A stretch of 64,000 bases of DNA from Thermocaproicibacter sp036260805 (lineage in GTDB: Bacteria > Bacillota > Clostridia > Oscillospirales > Acutalibacteraceae). The notes under the pieces are model-generated. The model was not told where the DNA came from and searched no databases. It saw only the letters and a program-made list of their open reading frames with translations. Position numbers and translations under genes: made by a program. Numbering within the stretch: position 1 is the first letter of the stretch; the number at the start of each line of letters is the position of its first letter. Positions 1-7,232 of this stretch are shown here, in pieces. The stretch covers positions 1 through 64,000 of the forward strand of contig DATALZ010000074.1 in NCBI GenBank assembly GCA_036260805.1, written 5' to 3'.

Positions 1-56
1 CCCATGCGGATTTTGCATGCTGCAATCTGCAGTGCTTTTTTCTCTGATTGTTCCAT
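1..56 (-). CDS. Transketolase, N-terminal subunit (start of gene only)
   Basis: Only the first 18 codons are inside the window; the gene continues past the left edge. The visible N-terminus begins M-E-Q-S-E-K-K-A-L-Q and continues with an AACKIRMG stretch. This resembles the opening helix of the split-type transketolase N-terminal (thiamine diphosphate binding) subunit of Firmicutes. A strong AGGAGG site at 62-67 precedes the ATG at 54-56, and a consensus promoter lies upstream. Too little protein is visible to exclude another family. Confidence 0.5.
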   Translation of the reverse strand, partial: MEQSEKKALQIAACKIRM

Positions 57-99
57 TCTGACCTCCTGTTTTTCTGCAGTTTAGGCAAATTTTAAGTTA

Positions 100-128
100 A
101 TTATAGGCTATTTTGACGATTTTTTCAA
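100..128 (-). promoter_or_regulatory. Sigma-A promoter for the transketolase gene
   Basis: Read on the minus strand, TTGAAA (123-128) and TATAAT (100-105) are separated by exactly 17 bases. The predicted start near 93 gives a leader of about 37 bases ending in an AGGAGG ribosome site. Confidence 0.7.
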
Positions 129-400
129 TATGCATTGGAAAATTTATAATAATATTTGTGAGATTTATGTTCAACTATCAATCGTTTGTCTTAATTTTGA
201 ACACAATTATGTTGATTTTATCAATTTACGTCTATGCTTATGAGATAGTGAACATAATATATGTTTATTATGATTTTATTCGCAAGATTCCAAGAGCAAA
301 TCTGGAATAAGTGTTTTATTTTTCATAATAATTATAATCAGTAAAATTAAAAACATGCTTAACTTTTAGAACTTAGATGTAATAGACATCATTACATAGA
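129..400. other. AT-rich intergenic region, no gene seen
   Basis: This very AT-rich stretch separates two minus-strand genes. A 65-codon open frame on the plus strand (113-310) has no ribosome site and a low-complexity hydrophobic translation, so I do not call it. I see no repeat or structured RNA beyond the uraA terminator that follows. Confidence 0.5.
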
Positions 401-407
401 TGGCAAA

Positions 408-437
408 GAACCCGCCTGTTACAAAACAGCCGGGTTC
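408..437 (-). terminator. Rho-independent terminator of uraA
   Basis: A GAACCC/GGGTTC-based hairpin with a short loop lies just past the uracil permease stop codon. On the minus strand it is followed only by a weak T-rich stretch. Confidence 0.6.
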
Positions 438-456
438 CCATTATTAAGCTTGTTAT

Positions 457-1761
457 TTAATTTTCTTCTGCTGCAGCTTCTTCAGAAGCATCCTCGTAGT
501 CGTTGGCAGCATGGAATTTATCGATAATCCAGAAGATCAGGCCAAGGAGCATTGCAACGCATGCACCGAGGGACATACCCGTCAGTTTAACCTGACCGAT
601 CTGTACGAATGCGCCAGAAAGGCCGGTAACAAGTACAATACTTGTCATTGCAAGGTTACGGGAACGGCTGAAGTCAACTTTCTGTTCAACCAGCAGACGA
701 AGGCCGGAAGCCGCGATCATGCCGTAGAGCAGGAAGCTTACACCGCCCATAACGGGGCTTGGAATGGACTGAATAATTGCGGAAACCTTACCGAAGAAGG
801 AAATTACAATGGAGATAACCGCGGCGCCGCCAATAACCCAGACGCTGTAAACGCCTGTCATAGCCATAACGCCAATGTTCTCGCCGTAAGTTGTAGTCGG
901 AACGGAACCTACGAAACCGGATAGCATGGTGGAAATACCGTCGCCCATCAGAGTGCGGTGCAGGCCGGGGTCCTTAATGATATCGCGGCCGATAATTTTG
1001 CCGGTAACAATCTGATGGCCGATATGTTCGGATACAACAACCAGCGTTGCAGGAAGGATAATGGAAATTGCGTTCCAGTCAAATTTAGCAATCTGGAAGT
1101 TCGGAATGGCAAAAATCGGTGCGGCATTGAACAAATCCCAGTTAACCATGCCCATGAAGCATGCCGCAACATAACCGACTACAATCGCAATCAGAATAGG
1201 GATAACCGCAAGGAATTTACGGAAAAGGACTGAACCAAATACCGCAACGCCCAGCGTAATGAGGAAAACAGTAACCTGTTTCGGGTCAATCTGCTTGTAG
1301 GTGTCCGAAAGAATCAGACCGCCCATCTTTGCAGCCGTGCCCGAAAGCTCAAGACCGATGAGAGCAACAACAGAGCCCATGGCGGCAGGCGGCAGAATAA
1401 CGTCAATCCATTTTGTACCGCAGAATTTTATGATCAAAGCAACGATGCAGAACATTGCGCCGGTTACAACGAAACCGCCGAGCGCGTACGAGTAACCAAG
1501 ACCTTTGGTGGCGATGATAATGCCAGCAGGAGCAATAAAGGCAAAACTGGAACCGAGATACGCCGGGGCCTTGCCTTTTGAAATTAAGATGTACAGCAGC
1601 GTGCCGATGCCGTTCATGAAAAGAACGACGGCGGGGTTGATGCCCAACAGATTCGGAACGAGCACCGAAGCGCTGAACATGGCGAACATGTGCTGCAGGC
1701 TGAGCGGCACTGCTTCCAGAATCGGCGGTTTTTCTTCGACTTGAATGATTTTTTTCTTCAT
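457..1761 (-). CDS. uraA: Uracil permease (NCS2 nucleobase:cation symporter)
   Basis: 434 residues, the usual size of UraA/PyrP permeases. It begins near E-E-K-P-P-I-L-E-A-V-P-L-S-L-Q-H-M-F-A-M-F, the conserved NCS2 opening, followed by about 12 to 14 hydrophobic segments. The VVVSEHIGHQ stretch and the TTTYGENIG motif are signatures of the uracil branch, with the conserved glutamates on the substrate-binding helices. Known members import uracil with protons. An open frame extends 32 codons upstream, but GAGGAG sits just before the ATG at 1759-1761 and the extra residues do not look like the family, so I use that start. A dispersed repeat lies in the leader region. No PyrR-binding or uracil-attenuation structure is evident. 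Confidence 0.92.
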   Translation of the reverse strand: MKKKIIQVEEKPPILEAVPLSLQHMFAMFSASVLVPNLLGINPAVVLFMNGIGTLLYILISKGKAPAYLGSSFAFIAPAGIIIATKGLGYSYALGGFVVTGAMFCIVALIIKFCGTKWIDVILPPAAMGSVVALIGLELSGTAAKMGGLILSDTYKQIDPKQVTVFLITLGVAVFGSVLFRKFLAVIPILIAIVVGYVAACFMGMVNWDLFNAAPIFAIPNFQIAKFDWNAISIILPATLVVVSEHIGHQIVTGKIIGRDIIKDPGLHRTLMGDGISTMLSGFVGSVPTTTYGENIGVMAMTGVYSVWVIGGAAVISIVISFFGKVSAIIQSIPSPVMGGVSFLLYGMIAASGLRLLVEQKVDFSRSRNLAMTSIVLVTGLSGAFVQIGQVKLTGMSLGACVAMLLGLIFWIIDKFHAANDYEDASEEAAAEEN

Positions 1762-1811
1762 ACTTTTTACTCTCCTCATTCTATATATGTAAATTTTGGT
1801 TTTGCTGCCGA

Positions 1812-1916
1812 AATGAACCTCTCCGCGGCAAGCCACGGAGTATCTTCGAGACCGCACTGCGAACGGGGCAAAAATGCGCTAAGTGGCGGGGTATAACACC
1901 CCGGTTCATAATAAAA
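1812..1916. repeat. Dispersed modular hairpin repeat, long form (copy A)
   Basis: About 105 bases bounded by the inverted ends ATGAACC and GGTTCAT. It contains a left module with CTCCGCGGCAAG, a middle GTATCTTCGAGACCG segment and a right module where GGGG and CCCC flank TATAACA. The same modules recur near 5602, 18654 and 30038. Here it lies in the intergenic region upstream of uraA. Confidence 0.75.
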
Positions 1917-1920
1917 ACTC

Positions 1921-1967
1921 AAAAAAAAAGCCCGCCCGATACGAAATTGCATCGGTGTGAGCTTTTT
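1921..1967 (-). terminator. Terminator of the flavin reductase-rubredoxin gene
   Basis: On the minus strand a hairpin with CCGAT/ATCGG and AGC/GCT stems is followed by nine T residues, a few bases past the gene's TAG stop. Confidence 0.8.
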
Positions 1968-1971
1968 CATT

Positions 1972-2628
1972 CTATTGTTGCCGCCGGAAAGCTGTTTTCG
2001 GCGCCCCGCAAATGGGGCAAACCCAACCGTCCGGGAGTTCTTCAAAAGGAACAAAAGCATCATTGTAAACATATCCGCAAATCGTGCAAATCCAACTTTC
2101 ACCATCCGCTTCTTTTTCAGATGGCTGTTCCTGATAGGTTGGTGCATTTTTCGGTGCGCGGCCTTTGATGACGCGATGATAATATTCGTATGTCATCGGT
2201 TTTCCCTTAATGGACTCGCTGCCTGCCAACACTTCCGCTAAGAAAACGGTGTGGGTGCGGGTTTCAATGCTGTTAACAACTCTGCATAAAAACCAGCAGC
2301 AAATGTTTTCTTTAACAACCGGTACGCCTTCCGCTAGAACACGATGACGGATATTCTTCAGTTTGTCGGTATCACGGCCGGAATTGAAACCAAGGGCCCC
2401 AATTACCGCGCCGGAAGTATCTTCCGATAAAACGGAAACGGTAAAAATACCGGTCTTCCGGATGCATTCATGGCTGTAATTATTATGGTTCATGCTGATG
2501 GAAATAATATTCGGCGTGTTGGCAACCTGCATTACCGTATTGACAATACAGGCGGAAACTTTATGCTCGCCTTTTACTCCAATGGCATACATTCCATAGG
2601 ACAGTGTGTTGAAAATATCACTGGTCAA
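1972..2628 (-). CDS. Flavin reductase-like / rubredoxin fusion (high-molecular-weight rubredoxin type)
   Basis: 218 residues in two parts. Residues 1 to about 155 form an FMN-binding split-barrel flavin reductase domain (SYGMYAIGVK, then an NHNNYSHECI region). Residues about 175 to 218 are a complete rubredoxin with both knuckles, CTICGYVY and CPICGAPK, which bind one iron through four cysteines. Known Hrb-type proteins pass electrons from NAD(P)H to flavodiiron oxygen or NO reductases. No such partner lies next to it here, so the acceptor is unknown. The start is a TTG at 2626-2628 with a GAGGG ribosome site. It is followed by a strong terminator and is probably transcribed alone or as a tail of rarA. 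Confidence 0.88.
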   Translation of the reverse strand: MTSDIFNTLSYGMYAIGVKGEHKVSACIVNTVMQVANTPNIISISMNHNNYSHECIRKTGIFTVSVLSEDTSGAVIGALGFNSGRDTDKLKNIRHRVLAEGVPVVKENICCWFLCRVVNSIETRTHTVFLAEVLAGSESIKGKPMTYEYYHRVIKGRAPKNAPTYQEQPSEKEADGESWICTICGYVYNDAFVPFEELPDGWVCPICGAPKTAFRRQQ

Positions 2629-2698
2629 GCCCTCACACCCCCTAAACGCATTTTTACTATTATATCGCGTTCAGAAATGAAAAGCAAGGGAAATTTTC

Positions 2699-3976
2699 TT
2701 ATTTTTTGTCACTTTTTTTAATCTCCGACCAATAATGATCGAATGCGCGCTCCGTCTTATTGTCGCCGCACCGATAATAAACCGAATCTTTCAGTTCGTC
2801 CGGAAGATACTGCTGCGTAACCCAGTGATCCGGAAAATCATGCGGATACTTGTAGAACTGGCCCTTGTACGGGTTATCTGCACCATCGTAGTGCTTATTC
2901 TGTAGTTGGCGCGGGATCGGTCCCGCCTTTCCAGCCTGAATATCAGCGACAGCGGCATTGATGGCACAGTATGCCGAGTTGGACTTTGGCGCAAGGCAGA
3001 CTAAAATAACCGCATCCGCCAACGGAATTCTGGCTTCCGGAAGACCAACCTGCAGAGCCGCGTCAACGGCCGCCTTTACGATTGGGATAATCTGCGGGTA
3101 AGCAAGCCCGACGTCTTCGCTCGCACAGACCATCAGCCTGCGGCAGGCGGACGGCAGATCGCCCGCTTCCAGCAGGCGCGCAAGGTAGTGAACCGCAGCA
3201 TCCGGGTCAGAGCCCCGCATGGATTTCTGGAATGCAGACAAAATATCGTAGTGTTCATCCCCCGCGCGGTCATACCGCAAGGCAGACCGCTGTGTCAGCT
3301 CCTGCGCTGTCTGAATGGTCACTCTGCAGGAACCGTCCGGCTCCTCTTCACCGGACAAGGTGCAGAGCTCCACAGAGTTCATTGCCTTGCGAACGTCTCC
3401 CCCGCAGGCCGAAGCAATGTATTCCGCCGCGCCGTCATCTACATGAATCTGACGGCGCTGCTCTTCCGAAAGGAAGCTGAAAGCTCGTTTAACAGCATGA
3501 ATCACATCCTGCTGCTCCACGGATTTAAATTCGAAAACCGTGGAACGGCTGAGAATCGCTCCGTAAACATAAAAATACGGATTTTCCGTTGTGGAAGCAA
3601 TTAAAGTTATAGAGCCGTTCTCCATATATTCCAGAAGCGTTTGCTGCTGCTTTTTATTAAAATACTGAATCTCATCGAGATAAAGCAGAATGCCGTTGGG
3701 GGCTTCCAGCGTATCCAGTCTGCCGACAACATCATGGATATCCGCTGTAGATGCGGTTGTACCGTTGAGCTTGAACAGACTCCGTTTTGTCTGTCGCGCA
3801 ATGATGGAAGCAAGAGTCGTCTTCCCCACGCCCGCGGGGCCGTAGAAGACCATATTGGGGATTTCTCCCGATTCTATAATCCGTCTCAGCGGCCTGCCGG
3901 GGTCAAGAAGATGGTGCTGGCCGACAATCTCATCCAGCGTTTTTGGTCGTATCCGGTCTGCAAGAGGTGCCGGCAT
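2699..3976 (-). CDS. rarA: Replication-associated recombination protein A (MgsA/RarA AAA+ ATPase)
   Basis: 425 residues, typical for RarA. It opens with the family signature PLADRIRPKTLDEIVGQ. It has Walker A GPAGVGKTT (about 46-54), Walker B LLYLDEI (about 97-103), a sensor-1 ASTTENP and the C-terminal tetramerization region ending in the NKHYDGADNPYKGQ-type signature. The family acts at stalled replication forks and is related to clamp loaders. It starts with ATG and an AGAAGGG site. A TATAAT at 4015-4020 has only a poor -35, so the promoter is uncertain. It lies downstream of glyA beyond a terminator. Confidence 0.95.
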   Translation of the reverse strand: MPAPLADRIRPKTLDEIVGQHHLLDPGRPLRRIIESGEIPNMVFYGPAGVGKTTLASIIARQTKRSLFKLNGTTASTADIHDVVGRLDTLEAPNGILLYLDEIQYFNKKQQQTLLEYMENGSITLIASTTENPYFYVYGAILSRSTVFEFKSVEQQDVIHAVKRAFSFLSEEQRRQIHVDDGAAEYIASACGGDVRKAMNSVELCTLSGEEEPDGSCRVTIQTAQELTQRSALRYDRAGDEHYDILSAFQKSMRGSDPDAAVHYLARLLEAGDLPSACRRLMVCASEDVGLAYPQIIPIVKAAVDAALQVGLPEARIPLADAVILVCLAPKSNSAYCAINAAVADIQAGKAGPIPRQLQNKHYDGADNPYKGQFYKYPHDFPDHWVTQQYLPDELKDSVYYRCGDNKTERAFDHYWSEIKKSDKK

Positions 3977-4028
3977 AAATAAAGCCCTTCTTTCGTTATA
4001 TCCTATATTAGATTATTATACCAAGAAA

Positions 4029-4054
4029 ATCGCCCCCGGAAAACCGGAGGCGAT
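4029..4054 (-). terminator. Terminator of glyA
   Basis: A stem of about 11 base pairs built on CGCCTCCGG/CCGGGGGCG with an A/T loop lies 20 bases past the glyA stop. It is followed on the minus strand by a short TTTTCTT tract. Confidence 0.75.
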
Positions 4055-4074
4055 ACAAAAACTTAAAAGTAAGC

Positions 4075-5328
4075 TTATTCGTACAGCGGATGACGGGTGC
4101 AGATATCCTTTACAATTGCATGAATCTTATCTTTGGATGAGTCAAAGTCATGAATTGCAAGGCTGATGCATTCCGCAACCTTGTCCATATCGTCTGTATC
4201 AAGACCACGGGTCGTGACAGCCGGAGTTCCAAGGCGAAGTCCGCTGGTGATGAACGGGCTGCGTTTTTCGTTCGGGACAGTGTTTTTGTTGGCTGTAATA
4301 TTAACGGAATCAAGACGCTGTTCCAATTCTTTGCCGGTGAGTTCCATATCGCTCAGGTCAACCATCATCAAATGGTTGTCGGTACCGCCGGAAACAAGCT
4401 TTACATTGCGCTTAAGCAAACCGTTCGCGAGGGCCTGTCCGTTTTTCACGATGCGATGACCGTATTCCTTAAATTCGGGTTTCAGAGCTTCGCCAAGACA
4501 AACGGCTTTGCCGGCGATCACGTGCATCAGCGGGCCGCCTTGTGTTCCCGGGAAAATTGCCTTGTCAATTGCTTTTGCGTACTGCTCTTTGCAAAGAATC
4601 AGACCGCCACGCGGACCGCGGAGAGTTTTATGGGTTGTAGTGGTGACAATGTCCGCCCATTCAACCGGGTTCGGATGGTCTCCGGAAGCAACCAGACCGG
4701 CAATGTGAGCCATATCTACCATCATTAGAGCGCCGCATGCATCGCAAATTTCACGGAACTTTTTAAAATCGATGATACGCGGATATGCGCTTGCACCCGA
4801 AACAATCAGCTTCGGTTTAACCTGCATGGCGGTTTCGTAAACCTTATCGTAATCAATGCGGCCGGTTTCCGGGCTTACGCCGTAAGGGACGAAATTAAAA
4901 TATTTGCCGGAAATATTCACAGGGGAACCATGAGTCAGATGTCCGCCCTCTGCAAGGCTCATACCCATAACGGTATCGCCGGGCTGAAGAAGGGCAAAAT
5001 AAACTGCCGTATTTGCCTGTGCGCCGGAATGAGGCTGAACATTGGCATGCTCTGCGCCAAACAGCTTGCATGCGCGGGTACGGGCAATCTCTTCGACTAT
5101 ATCAACATACTGGCAGCCACCGTAGTAACGTTTTCCGGGGTATCCTTCGGCATACTTATTTGTGAGGACGCTTCCCATTGCAGCCATTACTGCAGGGGAA
5201 ACGATGTTTTCGGATGCTATCAGCTCCAGGTTGTCGCGCTGGCGCTGCAATTCCTGTTCCATTGCTGCACCAACATCCGGATCGGCCTTGGAGACGAAAC
5301 CGATGGTGTCAATCATATCATTGTACAT
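4075..5328 (-). CDS. glyA: Serine hydroxymethyltransferase
   Basis: 417 residues, the standard bacterial length. The enzyme interconverts serine and glycine with tetrahydrofolate and supplies one-carbon units. Visible signatures are NLELIASENIVSPAV near the N-terminus, NKYAEGYPGKRYYGGC, the pyridoxal-phosphate lysine in VTTTTHKTLRGPRGG (about residue 230) and FPGTQGGP. It starts with ATG preceded by AAAGGG. It is a single-gene unit with its own terminator, read towards rarA. I saw no glycine or THF riboswitch upstream. Confidence 0.97.
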   Translation of the reverse strand: MYNDMIDTIGFVSKADPDVGAAMEQELQRQRDNLELIASENIVSPAVMAAMGSVLTNKYAEGYPGKRYYGGCQYVDIVEEIARTRACKLFGAEHANVQPHSGAQANTAVYFALLQPGDTVMGMSLAEGGHLTHGSPVNISGKYFNFVPYGVSPETGRIDYDKVYETAMQVKPKLIVSGASAYPRIIDFKKFREICDACGALMMVDMAHIAGLVASGDHPNPVEWADIVTTTTHKTLRGPRGGLILCKEQYAKAIDKAIFPGTQGGPLMHVIAGKAVCLGEALKPEFKEYGHRIVKNGQALANGLLKRNVKLVSGGTDNHLMMVDLSDMELTGKELEQRLDSVNITANKNTVPNEKRSPFITSGLRLGTPAVTTRGLDTDDMDKVAECISLAIHDFDSSKDKIHAIVKDICTRHPLYE

Positions 5329-5600
5329 GCTTTCATACCCTTTCCCGAACTATTTTCCCTTATTATACCCTGTCCCCCCAAAAAACGCAACGATTCATAT
5401 AAATAAAGTGTTAAAGCTTTCCGCTTGTACGGCGGCGTTTTTTGTACTAAAATAATAAGTAATCTTACGGATAAAAATCGAATGTTCTATAATTTACCGC
5501 CAGATCTATACTTCTCAACCCTGTCCCTCTCGCGCCATAAGATTCCGTAAATCTTTAAATTCTTTTGGTCTCACCGGCCCCGCTGGAAGTTTCGCTGCAC
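5329..5600. other. Divergent intergenic region glyA / nth
   Basis: About 360 bases separate the two start codons. The last part is occupied by dispersed-repeat copy B. The rest holds the promoters of both genes, but I could not find a clear -35/-10 pair for either. No small gene or structured RNA stands out. Confidence 0.4.
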
Positions 5601-5601
5601 A

Positions 5602-5653
5602 ATGAACCTCTCCGCGGCAAGCGGCGGGGTATTGCACCCCGGTTCATAATAAA
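5602..5653. repeat. Dispersed modular hairpin repeat, short form (copy B)
   Basis: A compact 45-base copy with perfect inverted ends ATGAACC and GGTTCAT and two internal hairpins, CCGC/GCGG and GGGG-TATTGCA-CCCC, followed by AATAAATT. It ends 38 bases before the nth start codon, so it is probably transcribed in the nth leader. Confidence 0.75.
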
Positions 5654-5690
5654 TTGTTTGGCTCCCAGCAGAAAGGAAAAACCTGATTTT

Positions 5691-6329
5691 ATGACAAAGA
5701 AACAACGCGCCGTACTAGCAGTACAGGAATTAAAAAAAGAATACCCGGACGCGATCTGTTCCCTGACCTACGAAGACCCTCTTCAGCTTCTGATTGCTAC
5801 CCGACTTTCCGCACAGTGCACCGACGCAAGGGTCAATCTCGTGACCCCTAAGCTGTTTGCCAGATTTCCGACACTTGATGATTTCTGCGCCGGAACGCAG
5901 GAAGAAATTGAAGAATACATTCATTCGTGCGGACTTTATAAAACAAAGGCGAGGGATATCCTCGCCATGTGCCGAATGCTCAAGTCTGATTTTGACGGCG
6001 TTGTCCCGGATACAATTGAAAAACTGACAAAGCTTCCGGGCGTAGGCCGCAAAACAGCCAACCTTGTCGTAGGTGATATCTATCATAAACCTGCGGTCGT
6101 AACAGATACGCACTGCATCCGCATCTGCGGCAGGCTCGGGCTGAGCGAAGGCAAAGACCCGCTGAAAGTAGAGAAACAACTGCGAGATGTTTTGCCAATG
6201 GATGAATCAAACAATTTCTGTCACAGGCTCGTACTTCATGGAAGGGCTGTATGTACCGCGCGAAGCCCCAAATGCGAAAACTGCTGCATGAAAGATTTTT
6301 GTAAATCAGCGAAAACTATGAAAGCATAA
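5691..6329 (+). CDS. nth: Endonuclease III (DNA glycosylase/AP lyase)
   Basis: 212 residues, normal for Nth. It removes oxidized pyrimidines in base-excision repair. The helix-hairpin-helix LPGVGRKTANLVVG carries the catalytic lysine, and the catalytic aspartate follows in VVTDTHCIR. At the C-terminus four cysteines spaced C-x6-C-x2-C-x5-C form the [4Fe-4S] cluster. The open frame reaches back to 5565, but the upstream 42 codons only read through the dispersed repeat. AGAAAGGA followed by the ATG at 5691 is the credible start. A terminator follows immediately. Confidence 0.95.
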   Translation: MTKKQRAVLAVQELKKEYPDAICSLTYEDPLQLLIATRLSAQCTDARVNLVTPKLFARFPTLDDFCAGTQEEIEEYIHSCGLYKTKARDILAMCRMLKSDFDGVVPDTIEKLTKLPGVGRKTANLVVGDIYHKPAVVTDTHCIRICGRLGLSEGKDPLKVEKQLRDVLPMDESNNFCHRLVLHGRAVCTARSPKCENCCMKDFCKSAKTMKA

Positions 6330-6337
6330 GACGCCGA

Positions 6338-6369
6338 AGGGCAGGAAAGCTACTCGCTTTCCTGCCCTT
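6338..6369 (+). terminator. Terminator of nth, embedded in the end of the convergent gene
   Basis: A near-perfect stem, AGGGCAGGAAAG pairing with CTTTCCTGCCCT, is followed by TTTTTCT. Most of it lies inside the last codons and stop of the exonuclease gene on the opposite strand, so the sequence serves both as coding DNA and as a terminator. Confidence 0.85.
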
Positions 6370-7231
6370 TTTCTGTTTCCGAATCCTTTTCTTTTTCAAC
6401 CACCGGAAGAATTGCCTTTTTTACAACCAATCCTTCGTATTTCAGCTTGAACTGAACCCTGCCATAAAATTTATGGTCACAGTGCCTGCAAAAAAACTCC
6501 GCGCGGAAACTTTTGCTCCGCAACTGCCATTCGCTCATGCGCCGCGCTTTTTTTCCGCAGATTTCGCAGCAAAAGGAAAGATCCTGCGGCTGAATCAGCG
6601 GATGGTGAAGGTCACAGATGGCAACTGTTTTGAATTCCATTTTCCGGTAGAACTCGTCACAGCCGGCATCCTGACAAAATGATTCAAGACTTTTCGGGTC
6701 ATAGAGTTTCTGAAAACAGCGAAGCGTAAGAAGACTGTCGCCCAGCGCACGGTGATGGTCGAAACCATCCTCGTCAATCCCGAGCAGAATGGCAGCCGTG
6801 CTCAGCCCCATCTGCTGATTTTTTTCGCTTGGCAGAAAATGCTCGCAGTACGCCTGAAGATCCACATAGCTGTTCAAGAAGGGAATACGGTCGCTGCCGC
6901 AGAAATAGCGGCAGTTTTCAATTAACGCCAGTATATCCGACGTACCCCAGGTCATGATGACGGCGTCCCTTGCCCATTTGCCGAAGCGGCTTACCGCCTG
7001 CATAAACTGGAGACCGCCTTCAAGGTCTTCATTCGTAATACTTGTGAGCGTCTTGATTTTACCGCTGATTTTTTTCCCTACCTGCGGACGGATCAATGCT
7101 TCAAACGTATCGATTATATTCAGCTTTTCGTCGATCTTAACGGCGCCGAATTCAATAATTTCATTAATGAACCCTTTCAGTCTTTTGCTGTAAGCGCCGT
7201 TCCACTCTAAGTCCAGAATCACAAATTCCAT
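6350..7231 (-). CDS. DEDDh 3'-5' exonuclease with C-terminal cysteine-rich domain
   Basis: 293 residues. The first 190 or so form an RNase T/ERI1-like exonuclease: ExoI DLEWN near residue 7, a middle acidic motif near TWGTSD, and ExoIII HHRALGDS containing the H-x4-D of the DEDDh class. This resembles KapD-type exonucleases. From about residue 205 on there are two Cys pairs, CCEICG and CRHC, probably a zinc-binding module, then a charged tail. The start ATG lies one base past the typA stop, so the two genes are almost certainly cotranscribed and translationally coupled. Substrate is unknown; RNA is plausible from the ERI1/KapD relationship. The last codons double as the nth terminator. Confidence 0.8.
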   Translation of the reverse strand: MEFVILDLEWNGAYSKRLKGFINEIIEFGAVKIDEKLNIIDTFEALIRPQVGKKISGKIKTLTSITNEDLEGGLQFMQAVSRFGKWARDAVIMTWGTSDILALIENCRYFCGSDRIPFLNSYVDLQAYCEHFLPSEKNQQMGLSTAAILLGIDEDGFDHHRALGDSLLTLRCFQKLYDPKSLESFCQDAGCDEFYRKMEFKTVAICDLHHPLIQPQDLSFCCEICGKKARRMSEWQLRSKSFRAEFFCRHCDHKFYGRVQFKLKYEGLVVKKAILPVVEKEKDSETEKGQESE

Positions 7232-7232
7232 A

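Noticed and set aside
113..310. 65-codon plus-strand frame near the left edge
   Set aside because: Ile/Phe/Tyr-rich translation of AT-rich DNA without a ribosome site, overlapping the transketolase promoter.
1762..1811. PyrR attenuator before uraA
   Set aside because: No PyrR-type binding loop or terminator/antiterminator pair; only a dispersed repeat is present.
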